64,000 bases of DNA from Mangrovibrevibacter kandeliae (GCF_024519155.1 NZ_JANIFJ010000002.1:310001-374000), one strand, 5' to 3'. Counted from the first letter of the stretch, positions 33,069-42,916 are shown. A program made the numbers and translations. Notes: generated by a model from the letters alone, not told the origin.

Positions 33069-33527
33069 ATGCCCAACATGACCATCGGCGTCACCCCGGC
33101 CAACGAGGGGATCGAAGGCATCCGCTGGAACATTCTCGGCCAGATCTACGTGCCGAAGCAGCATTCCGAGCACTCGCTCTCCTGGCATGCGACCTTTCCG
33201 GTCGGCACCTTCGTGCCGCCCCACATCCATCCGACCCAGGACGAATTCGTCTACATGCTGGAGGGACGGCTCGACGTCCTCCTCGACGGCAAGGAGGGCT
33301 TCGCCGGGCCAGGCGACCTCGTGCGCCTGCCGAAGGGCGTGCCGCACGGGCTGTTCAACAAGTCCCACGCCGAGGTGAAGTGCCTCTTCTGGGTCTCGCC
33401 GGCACAGCGCCTCTACGACCTCTTCTGGGCGCTCCACAATCTCGGCCCGACACCCGATCCGGCCGAGGTCGTGGCGATCTCCGCCCGCCACGAGGTGGAT
33501 TTCCTGCCGCCGCCGGACGCCGGCTGA
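33069..33527 (+). CDS. Cupin-domain protein
   Basis: A 152-residue single-domain cupin. The metal-binding residues are complete: His52, His54 and Glu59 in PPHIHPTQDEFVYMLEG, and His93 in GVPHGLFNK. AAGGAG lies about eight bases before the ATG. Such proteins can be dioxygenases, isomerases or sensors. It sits between the transporter and a flavin monooxygenase gene, all on the plus strand, so it may act on the imported aromatic compound; the reaction is unknown. Confidence 0.85.
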   Translation: MPNMTIGVTPANEGIEGIRWNILGQIYVPKQHSEHSLSWHATFPVGTFVPPHIHPTQDEFVYMLEGRLDVLLDGKEGFAGPGDLVRLPKGVPHGLFNKSHAEVKCLFWVSPAQRLYDLFWALHNLGPTPDPAEVVAISARHEVDFLPPPDAG

Positions 33528-33582
33528 TCCGGCAGGAGGGCCGATCGAGGGCGCAGGGACGTTCGCTGAAGGGAGCGCAGCC

Positions 33583-34848
33583 ATGAAGGTGATCATCGTC
33601 GGGGCCGGCATCGGCGGCCTCACCACCGCGCTGATGTTGCATCGGCGGGGCATCCGCGCCGAGATCTACGAGCAGTCGTCGGCCGTGCGTGAGGTCGGGG
33701 TCGGCATCAACACCCTGCCGCACGCGATCCGGGAGCTCGCCGAGATCGGCCTGCTGCCGGCGCTGGACAACACCGGCATCCGCACCCGCGAGCTCTTCTA
33801 CTACAACCGTCAGGGCCAGGAAGTCTGGCGCGAGATGCGCGGCGTCGATGCGGGCCATCCCGTGCCGCAGTTCTCGATCCACCGCGGCCGGCTGCAGAAG
33901 GTGATCCACGACGCCGTGATCGACCGGCTCGGCCCTGCGTCGGTCAGGACGGGGCACGCGCTTTCCGGCTTCATCCAGGATGAGGGCGGCGTCACCGCGC
34001 ATTTCACCGATTCGGTGCGCGGCGCGGCCGGAACGACCGTTCGCGGCGACGTCCTGATCGCGGCCGACGGCATCCACTCCGCCGCGCGGCGGCTCTTCTA
34101 CCCGCACGAGGGCGCCCCGTCGTGGAACGGCGTCCTGATGTGGCGCGGCGCCACGGAGTGGAAGCCCTGGCGGGACGGACGCAGCATGGCCATCGGCGGC
34201 GGCATGGGCGCGAAGTTCGTGCTCTACCCGATCGCCGAGGCCGAGGGCGGCCGGCAGCTGATGAACTGGGTCGTGAACATCAAGATGGCCGACGGCGCGA
34301 CCTCGCCGCCGCCCAAGGAGAGCTGGTCGCGCGTCGCCCAGCGTTCGCTGGTCCTGCCCTATGCCAAGCGGTTCAAGATCCCGGACTTCGACGTCGAGAC
34401 TCTCGTCGAGGCGACGCCGCAGGCCTTCGAGTATCCGATGTGCGACCGCGACCCGCTGCCGCGCTGGACCTTCGGCCGCGTCACGCTGCTCGGCGACGCC
34501 GCCCATCCGATGTATCCGGTCGGCTCGAACGGTGCCAGCCAGGCGATCCTCGACGCGCGGTCTCTCGCCGACGCCCTGGCCCGCGCCGAGCATCCGCGCC
34601 AGGCCCTCTGGGACTACGAGCGCGATCGCCTGCCGAAGACCGCCGAAGTTGTTCGGATGAACCGCAAGGGCGGTCCGGAACGGGTGATCGACGAGGTGGA
34701 AAAGCGCGCGCCGGCCGGGTTCGCCAATGTCGAGGACGTGATCCCGCGGGCCGAGCTCAAGGCGATCGTCGGCGGTTATGCCGGCACGGCAGGCTTCTCC
34801 GTGGAAACGGAGCGATCCTCGCCAGAGCGGCGCGCGGCCAACGCGTGA
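33583..34848 (+). CDS. FAD-dependent aromatic monooxygenase (PHBH fold, salicylate-hydroxylase/PhzS-like)
   Basis: A 421-residue class A flavoprotein monooxygenase that would hydroxylate an aromatic substrate with NAD(P)H and oxygen. The three family fingerprints are present: GAGIGG (residues 7-12), the DG motif in LIAADGIHSAAR (near 160) and the GD motif in VTLLGDAAHPM (near 304). GGGAG lies about seven bases before the ATG. The gene follows the cupin gene and precedes an AT-rich gap and the SDR operon. It could be the ring-activating enzyme for the compound imported by set 1, such as an indole acid, but no specific substrate is proven. Confidence 0.88.
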   Translation: MKVIIVGAGIGGLTTALMLHRRGIRAEIYEQSSAVREVGVGINTLPHAIRELAEIGLLPALDNTGIRTRELFYYNRQGQEVWREMRGVDAGHPVPQFSIHRGRLQKVIHDAVIDRLGPASVRTGHALSGFIQDEGGVTAHFTDSVRGAAGTTVRGDVLIAADGIHSAARRLFYPHEGAPSWNGVLMWRGATEWKPWRDGRSMAIGGGMGAKFVLYPIAEAEGGRQLMNWVVNIKMADGATSPPPKESWSRVAQRSLVLPYAKRFKIPDFDVETLVEATPQAFEYPMCDRDPLPRWTFGRVTLLGDAAHPMYPVGSNGASQAILDARSLADALARAEHPRQALWDYERDRLPKTAEVVRMNRKGGPERVIDEVEKRAPAGFANVEDVIPRAELKAIVGGYAGTAGFSVETERSSPERRAANA

Positions 34849-34891
34849 GTTGTACTCGCAAGGGGCATACCGGTTGCCGCCGCCTCGCGAA

Positions 34892-34912
34892 ATAGTTTAA
34901 GATTAAAAGAAC
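34892..34912 (-). promoter_or_regulatory. TTTAA-GA-TTAAA dyad / CTTAAACTA motif upstream of SDR-marR operon
   Basis: In the 82-base gap before the SDR gene, TTTAAGATTAAA (34896-34907) is a dyad, and read on the minus strand the sequence contains CTTAAACTATT, the motif seen near 13789, 16687, 27970 and 54259. It is about 30 bases before the SDR start, in an operon that encodes a MarR regulator. The half-site TAGTTTAA resembles known MarR operators of aromatic pathways. Confidence 0.45.
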
Positions 34913-34930
34913 TCGTCACGGACCCGACCC

Positions 34931-35695
34931 TTGTCATCGACACCTGCGCCCCGTCATGTCCTCGTCACCGGCTCGTCCCGCGGGATCGGCCGGGCCATCG
35001 CGGCGGCCTTCATCGCTGCCGGGGACCGCGTCACGGTGCACGGCCGGACGCCGGAGAGCGCCGCACGCGCAATGGCCGAGCTCGGCGCTGCCGGGGCGAT
35101 CGGCGCCGACGTCACGGAGGGCGCCGCGCTCGAGGGCGCAATCGGCAACGCCGTCGAGGCGAATGGACCGGTGGAGATCCTCGTCAACAATGCCGGCGGC
35201 GCGTCGACCGGGCCGCTCTCGCGGCTCGACGTCGATCAGCTGCGCCGGATGATGGCGCTGAACCTCGAGCCGGTGCTGACCGCGACGAAGGCGGTCGTCC
35301 CGGCGATGAAGGCAGCGGGCACCGGGCGCATCGTCACGGTCGCCTCGACGGCGGGCCTGAAGGGCTATGCCTATGTCGGCGCCTACACCGCCGCCAAGCA
35401 CGCCGTCGTCGGCCTCACCAAGGCGCTGGCGCTGGAGCTCGCCGGGAGCGGCATCACCGTCAACGCCGTCTGCCCGGGCTACAGCGACACCGACCTCATC
35501 GGCGATTCCCTGGACAAGCTCGCGGCGAAGACGGGTCGCGCGCGGGAGGATCTCCTCGGCGACTTCACCAAGGTGAATCCGCTCGGCCGGTTGATCGAGC
35601 CGCAGGAGGTGGCCGACTGCGTGCTCTGGCTCGCCGGCCGCCATGCGGGCGCGATGACCGGCCAGGCGATCGCGGTTGCGGGAGGCGAGATTTGA
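34931..35695 (+). CDS. Short-chain dehydrogenase/reductase (3-hydroxyacyl-CoA dehydrogenase-like)
   Basis: A 254-residue classical SDR. The nucleotide motif is TGSSRGIG (residues 13-20), NNAG is at 86-89, and the catalytic Ser139, Tyr152 and Lys156 are all present ([18 protein letters not shown]). Translation is assigned to a TTG at 34931; no in-frame ATG is available and no clear ribosome site is seen, so the transcript may have a very short leader. It overlaps marR by four bases (TTGA). In the context of a hydratase and dehydrogenase it probably oxidises a 3-hydroxyacyl-CoA intermediate. Confidence 0.88.
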   Translation: MSSTPAPRHVLVTGSSRGIGRAIAAAFIAAGDRVTVHGRTPESAARAMAELGAAGAIGADVTEGAALEGAIGNAVEANGPVEILVNNAGGASTGPLSRLDVDQLRRMMALNLEPVLTATKAVVPAMKAAGTGRIVTVASTAGLKGYAYVGAYTAAKHAVVGLTKALALELAGSGITVNAVCPGYSDTDLIGDSLDKLAAKTGRAREDLLGDFTKVNPLGRLIEPQEVADCVLWLAGRHAGAMTGQAIAVAGGEI

Positions 35696-36237
35696 GCTTC
35701 ACACGCGCAGTCCTTCCCGAACACATCGACGCCGAGTTCAAGGTCGGCGAGAGCCCGCAGCATCACCGCGGCGAACTGCGGCTCTGGCTGCGGCTCCTGA
35801 CGGTCGCGAACCTCATCGAGGCGGAGATCCGCAAGCGCCTGCGCGAACGGTTCGGGACGACGCTGCCGCGCTTCGACCTGATGGCGCAGCTGGAGCGGGC
35901 TCCGGAGGGCATCTTCCTCGGCGAGCTGTCCCGCCGGATGATGGTCTCCAACGGCAACGTCACCGGCCTCGTCGAGCGCCTGGTCCAGGAGGGCCTGATC
36001 GAGCGCCAGGTGTCCGAGCGCGACCGCCGCGCCGCCCTGGTGCGCCTGACCGATCACGGCCACACGGTCTTTGCCGAGATGGCGCGGGCCCACAGCGACT
36101 GGGTCGCGGAACTCCTCAGCCAGCTTACGGCCGAGGAGCAGAAGGCGCTGTGGTCGAAGCTCGGCGACCTCAAGCTGTCGGTCCACGCAGCGACCCAGCC
36201 CCGCGCCGAAGCCGGAACGACGGAGGAGGATCGATGA
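35692..36237 (+). CDS. MarR-family transcriptional regulator of the anthraniloyl-CoA operon
   Basis: A 181-residue winged-helix regulator ([20 protein letters not shown] as recognition region, then [19 protein letters not shown] as wing). It starts at TTG 35692, with GGAGG six bases upstream, overlapping the SDR stop, and it overlaps the hydratase gene as ATGA. It is thus embedded in the operon it probably controls. Relatives in CoA-dependent aromatic pathways are commonly repressors released by the aromatic acyl-CoA; anthraniloyl-CoA is a reasonable guess for the ligand. The dyad at 34892 is its likely autoregulatory site. Confidence 0.92.
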   Translation: MSFTRAVLPEHIDAEFKVGESPQHHRGELRLWLRLLTVANLIEAEIRKRLRERFGTTLPRFDLMAQLERAPEGIFLGELSRRMMVSNGNVTGLVERLVQEGLIERQVSERDRRAALVRLTDHGHTVFAEMARAHSDWVAELLSQLTAEEQKALWSKLGDLKLSVHAATQPRAEAGTTEEDR

Positions 36238-37067
36238 AGCGCCAGAACGCCATCGCGGCGCCGCTTGCGGGTTTCGTGCCGGAGCACTTCAGACTGTCGA
36301 TCGAGGCCGGCATCACCACGATCACGCTGAACCGGCCGGAGAAGAAGAACCCGCTCACCTTCGAGAGCTATGCCGAACTGCGCGACACCTTCCACGCGCT
36401 GCGCTTCGACGATGCGGTCACCGCCGTCGTCATCACCGGCACCGGCGGCAACTTCTCCTCGGGCGGCGACGTCTTCGAGATCATCGAGCCGCTGACCCGG
36501 ATGGAGGCGGCGGAGCTGCACGCCTTCACCGCGATGACCGGCGACCTCGTCAAGGCGATGCGCGCCTGCCCGCAGCCGATCGTCGCCGCGATCGAGGGGA
36601 TCTGCGCGGGCGCCGGCGCGATCCTCGCCATGGCCTCGGACATGCGGGTCGGCGCGGCGGGTGCCAAAGTCGCTTTCCTGTTCAACCGGGTGGGCCTCGC
36701 CGGCTGCGACATGGGCGCCTGCGCGATGCTTCCCCGGCTCGTCGGCCAGGGCCGCGCGTCGGAGCTTCTCTACACCGGTCGCTTCATGGGCGCCGAGGAG
36801 GGCGAGCGCTGGGGCTTCTTCAACCGCCTGGCCGAGGCGGGCGGCGCGCTCGCCGCAGCGATGGAGCTGGCGAAGGCGCTGACCGAAGGGCCGACCTACG
36901 CCAACGCCGTCACCAAGAAGATGCTGCACATGGAATGGGCGATGGGGGTCGACGAGGCGATCGACGCCGAGGCCATCGCGCAGGCGCTGTGCATGAAGAC
37001 CGGCGACTTCCGCCGGGCCTTCGAGGCCTTTGCGGCGAAGCAGAAGCCGGTCTTCGAGGGGAACTGA
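36234..37067 (+). CDS. Enoyl-CoA hydratase/isomerase family protein
   Basis: A 277-residue crotonase-fold enzyme. The oxyanion-hole regions are [13 protein letters not shown] (about residues 75-87) and [16 protein letters not shown]. One catalytic Glu position of classical hydratases appears to be replaced in the [11 protein letters not shown] segment, so the reaction may differ from simple hydration, for example ring opening or isomerisation. The ATG at 36234 overlaps the marR stop and has GGAGGA upstream. It is followed within five bases by an acyl-CoA dehydrogenase gene, and acts on CoA thioesters in the same pathway. Confidence 0.88.
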   Translation: MKRQNAIAAPLAGFVPEHFRLSIEAGITTITLNRPEKKNPLTFESYAELRDTFHALRFDDAVTAVVITGTGGNFSSGGDVFEIIEPLTRMEAAELHAFTAMTGDLVKAMRACPQPIVAAIEGICAGAGAILAMASDMRVGAAGAKVAFLFNRVGLAGCDMGACAMLPRLVGQGRASELLYTGRFMGAEEGERWGFFNRLAEAGGALAAAMELAKALTEGPTYANAVTKKMLHMEWAMGVDEAIDAEAIAQALCMKTGDFRRAFEAFAAKQKPVFEGN

Positions 37068-37071
37068 CGCC

Positions 37072-38226
37072 GTGGCCGACCGCAGCTTCCTCGACTGGCC
37101 GTTTTTCGAGGCGCGCCATCGCGCGCTGGCGGCGGAGGCCGAGGCCTGGGCGCAGGACCACGTCGCGGGGCTGGTCGATCACCATGACGTCGACGGCAGC
37201 TGCCGACGGCTCGTCGAAGCGATGGGCGTGGCGGGCTTCCTCGCCCATGCGGCGCCCGGGGACGGCCGCTTCGACGTTCGCTCGCTGTGCCTCCTGCGCG
37301 AGATCTTCGCGCGGCACGACGGCCTCGCCGACTTCGCCTTCGCCATGCAGGGGCTCGGCACGGGGGCGCTGACGCTGTCCGGCAGCGAAGCGCTCAAGGC
37401 GGCCGTCCTGCCGGGCGTGCGAACCGGTCGGACCATCGCCGCCTTCGCGCTGACCGAGCCGGAGGCCGGCTCCGACGTCGCCGAGATCGCGCTCGCCGCG
37501 ACCCTCGTCGACGGCGACACGATCCGGCTCGACGGCGAGAAGACCTGGATCTCCAATGGCGGCATCGCCGGCCATTACGTCGTCTTTGCACGCACCGGCG
37601 AGGCGCCCGGGGCGCGCGGCCTGTCGGCCTACTCGGTGCCGGCAGACACACCGGGACTGGCCATCGCCGAGCGGCTGGAGACGATCGCCCCGCATCCGCT
37701 CGCCCGGCTGAGGTTCGAGAACTGCCGGATCCCCGCCGCGAACCGCATCGGCGCGGCGGGCGCCGGCTTCAAGATCGCCATGGCGACGCTCGACGTCTTC
37801 CGCTCGACGGTCGGCGCGGCGGCGCTCGGCTTCGCCCGGCGGGCGCTCGACGCGACGCTCGACCGGGCGCGCAACCGCAAGCTCTTCGGTGCGCCGCTGG
37901 CCGACATGCAGCTGACCCAGACGGCGCTCGCCGAGATGGCGACGGCGATCGACACCTCCGCCCTTCTCGTCTACCGCGCCGCCTGGACACGCGACATGGG
38001 AGCGGCCCGCATCACGCGCGAGGCCGCGATGGCCAAGATGGTGGCGACCGAAAGCGCGCAAGGCGTGATCGATCGCGCCGTGCAGCTGCATGGCGGCGAA
38101 GGCGTCCGGTCGGGCTCGGTGCCCGAGACGCTCTACAGGGAAATACGGGCGCTGCGGATCTACGAGGGCGCCACCGAGGTGCAGAAGCTGATCATCGCCC
38201 GCCAACTCCTGTCGCAGCCTGCCTGA
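37072..38226 (+). CDS. Acyl-CoA dehydrogenase family protein
   Basis: A 384-residue FAD-dependent acyl-CoA dehydrogenase. The FAD/substrate motifs are [17 protein letters not shown] and [19 protein letters not shown]. The catalytic Glu lies in [15 protein letters not shown] near residue 364. It starts at a GTG (37072) five bases after the hydratase stop. In this operon it would introduce a double bond in a ring-derived acyl-CoA, perhaps an alicyclic one. Confidence 0.9.
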   Translation: MADRSFLDWPFFEARHRALAAEAEAWAQDHVAGLVDHHDVDGSCRRLVEAMGVAGFLAHAAPGDGRFDVRSLCLLREIFARHDGLADFAFAMQGLGTGALTLSGSEALKAAVLPGVRTGRTIAAFALTEPEAGSDVAEIALAATLVDGDTIRLDGEKTWISNGGIAGHYVVFARTGEAPGARGLSAYSVPADTPGLAIAERLETIAPHPLARLRFENCRIPAANRIGAAGAGFKIAMATLDVFRSTVGAAALGFARRALDATLDRARNRKLFGAPLADMQLTQTALAEMATAIDTSALLVYRAAWTRDMGAARITREAAMAKMVATESAQGVIDRAVQLHGGEGVRSGSVPETLYREIRALRIYEGATEVQKLIIARQLLSQPA

Positions 38227-38237
38227 GGAGGCCAGTC

Positions 38238-39884
38238 ATGTCCGGGACCTGCCATGTCGACACCTTCGTCCTCGACAACATGCCGCCGGCGGACCTCATG
38301 CCGGACTTCATCAACCTCGACCGGCTCGGCTACCCCGAGGCGCTGAACGCCACCGTCGAACTGGTGGACCGGCACGTCGCGGAGGGCCGCGGCGACCGGG
38401 TGGCCCTCCTCGCCCCCGGTGGGATCCGCTGGACCTACGGCGAACTCGCCCGGACCATCGACCGGATGGCCAACGTCCTCACGCGGACGCTCGGCCTCGT
38501 CCCGGGCAACCGCGTCCTCCTGCGGTCGGCGAACAACCCGACCAAGGTCGCGCTCTACATGGCGATCATCAAGGCCGGCGGCATCGTCGTCGCGACGATG
38601 CCGCTCCTCAGGGCGCGCGAACTCGTCCAGGTGCTCGACAAGGCGAAGATCGGCCTCGCGCTCTGCGACGCGTCGCTCGTCGAGGAGATGGAAAAGGCCG
38701 TGGCGGGCGCCGTCGCGCCGGCCCGGATCGTGACCTGGACGGGCACCGCCGGCGGCGAGCTCGGGGCTCTGCTCGAGGGCGCGCCGGACCACTTCCACGC
38801 CCCGGCGACGCGAGCCGAAGATCCCTGCCTTCTCGGCTTCACCTCGGGTACGACGGGGATGCCGAAGGCGACGATCCACACCCATCGCGACCTTCTCGTC
38901 ATCTGCGACTGCTACGCCCGCGAGGTGTTGCAGGCGACCGAGGACGACATCTTCATCGGCTCCCCGCCGCTCGCCTTCACCTTTGGCCTCGGCGGCCTCG
39001 TCCTGTTTCCGTTCCGGGTCGGCGCATCGGCCGTGCTTCTGGAGCGTGCGGGCCCGCCGGATCTGGCGAAGGCCATCGGCGAGTACCGCGCGACGATCTC
39101 CTTCACCGCGCCGACCGCCTACCGGGCGATCCTCGCCAAGCGCGCGGACTACGACCTCTCCTCCCTGCGCAAGTGCGTGTCGGCCGGCGAGACGCTGCCG
39201 AAGCCGACCTTCGACGCATGGCTGGAGGCGACCGGGATCAAGCTGATGGACGGCATCGGCGCGACCGAGATGCTGCACATCTTCATTGCCGCCTGCGAGG
39301 ACGACATCCGCCCCGGCGCGACGGGCAAGCCCGTGCCGGGCTACGAGGCGAAGATCGTCGACGCGAACGGGGCCGACCTGCCGCGCGGCACGCCGGGCCG
39401 GCTGGCGGTGCGCGGCCCGATCGGCTGCCGCTATCTCGCCGACGAGCGCCAGAAGGCCTATGTCGAGAAGGGCTGGAACATCACCGGCGACACTTATGCC
39501 GAGGACGAGGACGGCTACTTCTGGTTCCAGGCCCGCAACGACGACATGATCGTGTCGGCGGGCTATAACATCGCCGGACCGGAGGTGGAGGCCGCGCTCC
39601 TTGCTCATCCGAGCGTGTTGGAGGCCGGGGTGGTCGGCGCACCCGACGCCGATCGCGGTCGCATCGTGAAGGCCTATGTCGTTCTGAGCGAAGGCCATAC
39701 AGCATCGCCCGAGCTCGCCAAGGCGCTGCAGGAGCACGTCAAGCGCGAGCTCGCGCCCTACAAGTATCCGAGGTCGGTCGTCTTTGTCGACGCGCTGCCG
39801 AAGACCGAATCAGGAAAGCTGCAACGCTTCGCGCTCCGCCGACAGGCCGAGGCGGACGCTGCGAAAGAGGGAGAAAACGTGTGA
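38238..39884 (+). CDS. 2-aminobenzoate/benzoate-type CoA ligase
   Basis: A 548-residue AMP-forming acyl-CoA synthetase of the benzoate-CoA ligase branch; 2-aminobenzoate-CoA ligases have similar length. The P-loop is TSGTTGMPKAT (near residue 201), and DGIGATEMLHIFI (near 337) is the benzoate-ligase-type A5 motif. The hinge follows at GWNITGDTYAEDEDGYF, and the catalytic Lys is in KTESGKLQRF. GAGGAGG lies six bases before the ATG. With kynurenine-pathway genes nearby and 2-aminobenzoyl-CoA-type chemistry at the right edge, anthranilate is the most likely substrate; benzoate or salicylate are alternatives. Confidence 0.85.
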   Translation: MSGTCHVDTFVLDNMPPADLMPDFINLDRLGYPEALNATVELVDRHVAEGRGDRVALLAPGGIRWTYGELARTIDRMANVLTRTLGLVPGNRVLLRSANNPTKVALYMAIIKAGGIVVATMPLLRARELVQVLDKAKIGLALCDASLVEEMEKAVAGAVAPARIVTWTGTAGGELGALLEGAPDHFHAPATRAEDPCLLGFTSGTTGMPKATIHTHRDLLVICDCYAREVLQATEDDIFIGSPPLAFTFGLGGLVLFPFRVGASAVLLERAGPPDLAKAIGEYRATISFTAPTAYRAILAKRADYDLSSLRKCVSAGETLPKPTFDAWLEATGIKLMDGIGATEMLHIFIAACEDDIRPGATGKPVPGYEAKIVDANGADLPRGTPGRLAVRGPIGCRYLADERQKAYVEKGWNITGDTYAEDEDGYFWFQARNDDMIVSAGYNIAGPEVEAALLAHPSVLEAGVVGAPDADRGRIVKAYVVLSEGHTASPELAKALQEHVKRELAPYKYPRSVVFVDALPKTESGKLQRFALRRQAEADAAKEGENV

Positions 39885-40336
39885 ACCTGCCCCGACCGCT
39901 TGCCGGCGAAGCGGCGTCGTCCACGGTGCGACAGAGCGACGAGACGCTGACCGTGCTGCAGCCCTCGAACTGGAAGAAGCCGAAGGGCTACGCCAACGGC
40001 ATGATGGGCCGCGGCCGCATGGTGCTGACGGGCGGACTGGTCGGCTGGGACGAGAACGAGGTCTTCGCGCACGGCTTCGTCCCCCAAGTCGAGCAGACGC
40101 TGAAGAACATCGTCGCCGTGGTCGAGACCGCGGGCGGCGGGCCGGAGCACATCGCCCGCCTGACCTGGTACGTGAAGAGCATTCCGACCTATCGCGCCGC
40201 TCTCGGCGAGCTCGGTGCCGTGTACCGCGCGGTGCTCGGCCGGCACTACCCGGCGATGGCGCTCGTCGAGGTCTCCGATCTCGTCGAGCCGGAGGCGCTG
40301 GTCGAGATCGAGGCGACGGCGATCCTGCCGGATTGA
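39881..40336 (+). CDS. RidA-family enamine/imine deaminase
   Basis: A 151-residue protein of the RidA/YjgF/UK114 family, which hydrolyses enamines and imines and releases ammonia. Features are YANGMMGRGRMVLTGGLVG at the strand region, the VEQTLKNIVAVVETAGGGPE helix, and HIARLTWYVKS where RidA proteins normally have RxxVYL; here Leu-Thr occupies the position just after the Arg. The GTG start overlaps the ligase stop. After reductive dearomatisation of anthraniloyl-CoA the product is an enamine, so a pathway-specific deaminase is chemically sensible. Confidence 0.85.
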   Translation: MNLPRPLAGEAASSTVRQSDETLTVLQPSNWKKPKGYANGMMGRGRMVLTGGLVGWDENEVFAHGFVPQVEQTLKNIVAVVETAGGGPEHIARLTWYVKSIPTYRAALGELGAVYRAVLGRHYPAMALVEVSDLVEPEALVEIEATAILPD

Positions 40337-40457
40337 TCGCGCGTCCATCGGGACCGCGCCTCCAGCCGACGCCGACGGCGTCAGACCCCCACCCGGCCGC
40401 GCGTCGTGCCCGCCGGTGTGACTCAGCGATGCAAGACGACGACGAGAGGATTACGCC

Positions 40458-41678
40458 ATGTCCACCGCCCCGGCACACACTTCGGCCCATGCCGCGCAGA
40501 GCGCCAGCTTCGACTGGGCCGACCCGTTCCGCCTGGAGGACCAGCTGACTGAGGACGAGCGGCTGATCTACGAGACCGCCCGCGCCTTCGCCGAGGAGAA
40601 GCTCCGTCCGCGGGTGATCGAGGCCTACCAGAACGAGACCACCGATCGCGCGATCTTCAACGAGATGGGCGAGCTCGGGCTCCTCGGCATCACCGTTCCG
40701 GAAGACTACGGCTGCGCCGGCGCCTCCTACGTCTCCTACGGGCTCGTCGCCCGCGCGGTCGAGATGGTCGATTCCGGCTACCGCTCGATGATGAGCGTCC
40801 AGTCCTCGCTGGTGATGTATCCGATCTACGCCTATGGCGACGAAGCCCAGCGCAAGAAATATCTCCCCAAGCTGGCGACCGGCGAGTTCGTCGGCTGCTT
40901 CGGCCTCACCGAGCCCGACGCGGGGTCCGACCCGGCCGGCATGAAGACCCGGGCCGAAAAGATCGACGGGGGCTACCGGCTCTCGGGGGCCAAGATGTGG
41001 ATATCCAACTCGCCGATCGCCGACGTCTTCGTCGTCTGGGCGAAGTCGATGGCCCATGACGGCAAGATCCGGGGCTTCATCCTGGACAAGGGCATGAAGG
41101 GGCTGACTGCCCCGAAGATCGAGGGCAAGCTGTCGCTGCGGGCCTCCATCACCGGCGAGATCGTAATGGACGGCGTCGAGGTGCCCGAGGAAAACCTCCT
41201 GCCGAACGTCTCCGGCCTGCGCGGCCCCTTCGGCTGCCTCAACCGGGCGCGCTACGGCATTTCCTGGGGCACCATGGGCGCGGCCGAGGACTGCTGGAAG
41301 CGGGCGCTGTCCTACACGCTGGAGCGCACCCAGTTCGGCCGTCCGCTCGCCGCGACGCAGCTCGTCCAGAAGAAGCTCGCCGACATGCAGACCGAGATCG
41401 CGCTCGGCCTCCAGGCCTCGCTCCGCGTCGGCCGCCTGTTCGACGAGGGCAAGATGGCCCCGGAGATGATCTCCATCGTCAAGCGCAACAACTGCGGCAA
41501 GGCGCTCGACATCGCGCGGGTCGCCCGCGACATGCACGGCGGCAACGGCATCATGGGCGAGTACCACGTGATGCGGCACGCGCAGAACCTCGAGACGGTG
41601 AACACCTACGAGGGGACGCACGACGTCCATGCGCTGATCCTCGGCAAGGCGCAGACGGGGCTTCAGGCGTTCTACTGA
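40458..41678 (+). CDS. gcdH: Glutaryl-CoA dehydrogenase
   Basis: A 406-residue acyl-CoA dehydrogenase that oxidises and decarboxylates glutaryl-CoA to crotonyl-CoA. The assignment is firm: the [20 protein letters not shown] stretch, with the substrate-carboxylate-binding Arg and Ser, is nearly the same as in mitochondrial GCDH, as is [14 protein letters not shown]. The catalytic base is the Glu of [15 protein letters not shown] near residue 385. It starts 121 bases after the RidA gene and is followed after 45 bases by a kynurenine formamidase gene. It links tryptophan or lysine carbon, or the end of the anthraniloyl-CoA pathway, to central metabolism. Confidence 0.94.
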   Translation: MSTAPAHTSAHAAQSASFDWADPFRLEDQLTEDERLIYETARAFAEEKLRPRVIEAYQNETTDRAIFNEMGELGLLGITVPEDYGCAGASYVSYGLVARAVEMVDSGYRSMMSVQSSLVMYPIYAYGDEAQRKKYLPKLATGEFVGCFGLTEPDAGSDPAGMKTRAEKIDGGYRLSGAKMWISNSPIADVFVVWAKSMAHDGKIRGFILDKGMKGLTAPKIEGKLSLRASITGEIVMDGVEVPEENLLPNVSGLRGPFGCLNRARYGISWGTMGAAEDCWKRALSYTLERTQFGRPLAATQLVQKKLADMQTEIALGLQASLRVGRLFDEGKMAPEMISIVKRNNCGKALDIARVARDMHGGNGIMGEYHVMRHAQNLETVNTYEGTHDVHALILGKAQTGLQAFY

Positions 41679-41723
41679 CCCCCCGGCCGCGCGCATCGAT
41701 CGGCTCAAAAGGAGCAGCCAGCC

Positions 41724-42584
41724 ATGGACCTCGACACGATCTGGACCGGCGGCGAGCGTCTCGCCGATTATGACACGGCCTATGACAACAGCGGCGCGAT
41801 CGAAGGCGCCGCCCAGTTCGTGCCGCGCTGGCAGGCCGATGCGAAGGCGTTCCGCAGCGAGCTCGCAGGCGCCGGCCGCGCCGAGCTCGGCCTGCGCTAC
41901 GGGGACCGTCCTCGCCAGCACTACGACCTCTTCCTGCCCGAGGCTGCACCGGTCGGGCTCGCCGTGTTCATCCACGGCGGCTACTGGAAGAGCCAGGAGA
42001 TCGGCAACTGGTCGCATTTCGCCGCCGGCGCGCTTGCCCGCGGCTTCGCGGTCGCTCTGCCCGAGTACACCCTCTGCCCGGACGCGACGATCCCCGAGAT
42101 CACCCGCGAGATCGGCCGCTTCCTGGACCAGGTGGCGGGCCGCTTCGAAGGGCCGATCAACCTGTCCGGCCACTCGGCCGGCGGGCACCTCGTCTCCCGC
42201 ATGCTCTGCACCGATGCGCAGATCGCGGCCGAGACGGCGGCGCGCATCGAGCGCGTCGTCTCGATCAGCGGCTGCCACGACCTTCGCCCGATCATGCTCA
42301 CCGGCATGAACGCGGCGCTCCGGCTCGACCGTCCGACGGCGCGCGCCGAGAGTCCGGCCCTTCTGGAGCCGCGCGCCGGCATCGACCTCACCTGCCTCGT
42401 CGGCGGCGCCGAGCTTCCCGAGTTCCGCCGCCAGAACGCGCTCCTCGCCAATGCCTGGCATGGCTTCGGCGTGACGACCCGGGCGATCGAGCGGCCGGGA
42501 CGGCACCACTTCGACGTCGTCGACGACCTGATCGATCCGAACAGCGAGCTCGTCGCACGCCTGACCGGCGCGCGCCCGCTCTAG
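41724..42584 (+). CDS. Alpha/beta-hydrolase kynurenine formamidase (AFMID type)
   Basis: A 286-residue serine hydrolase. HGGYW near residues 85-89 is the oxyanion-hole motif typical of AFMID/BNA7 kynurenine formamidases. The nucleophile elbow is GHSAGGHL (near 151), and the last His of the triad is in GRHHFDVVDD near residue 260. AAAAGGAG precedes the ATG at 41724. It would hydrolyse N-formylkynurenine made by the TDO encoded at 44457-45329 to kynurenine. Other arylformamidase or esterase activities are possible. Confidence 0.85.
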   Translation: MDLDTIWTGGERLADYDTAYDNSGAIEGAAQFVPRWQADAKAFRSELAGAGRAELGLRYGDRPRQHYDLFLPEAAPVGLAVFIHGGYWKSQEIGNWSHFAAGALARGFAVALPEYTLCPDATIPEITREIGRFLDQVAGRFEGPINLSGHSAGGHLVSRMLCTDAQIAAETAARIERVVSISGCHDLRPIMLTGMNAALRLDRPTARAESPALLEPRAGIDLTCLVGGAELPEFRRQNALLANAWHGFGVTTRAIERPGRHHFDVVDDLIDPNSELVARLTGARPL

Positions 42585-42651
42585 ACCGATCATCCCATCG
42601 CCTGGCGGCGATGCCCGCAGGCGCTCACGCAGGCGACAGGAGACCCCCGCC

Positions 42652-42894
42652 ATGCAAGCCATCTTCGTGCAGTTCAAGTGCCGGCCGGGCATGGCCTACA
42701 AGGTCGCGGACGACCTCGTTCAGGAGATCGAGGAGATCTCGGAGGTGTTCTCGACCTCCGGGCACTACGACCTGATCGCCAAGTTCTACCTGTCGCACGA
42801 GCAGGACATCGGCCGCTTCGTGACCCAGCGCCTCCAGATCATCGACGGCGTCGCCGACACCTTCACCCTCGTCGCGTTCAAGGCGTTCGGGTAG
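42652..42894 (+). CDS. Stand-alone Lrp/AsnC ligand-binding (RAM) domain protein
   Basis: An 80-residue protein consisting only of the effector domain of Lrp/AsnC regulators (MQAIFVQFKCRPGMAYKVAD, then SGHYDLIAKFYL and DTFTLVAFKAFG). It lacks the N-terminal DNA-binding helices; a good ribosome site (AGGAG) precedes its ATG, so it is not a fragment by default. Such proteins form oligomeric rings and may sense amino acids. Its position between the kynurenine formamidase gene and the convergent catabolic operon hints at tryptophan or kynurenine sensing. Only 22 bases separate it from the convergent gene. Confidence 0.85.
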   Translation: MQAIFVQFKCRPGMAYKVADDLVQEIEEISEVFSTSGHYDLIAKFYLSHEQDIGRFVTQRLQIIDGVADTFTLVAFKAFG

Positions 42895-42916
42895 CGCGAA
42901 CGCCGCGCGTCCTGCT

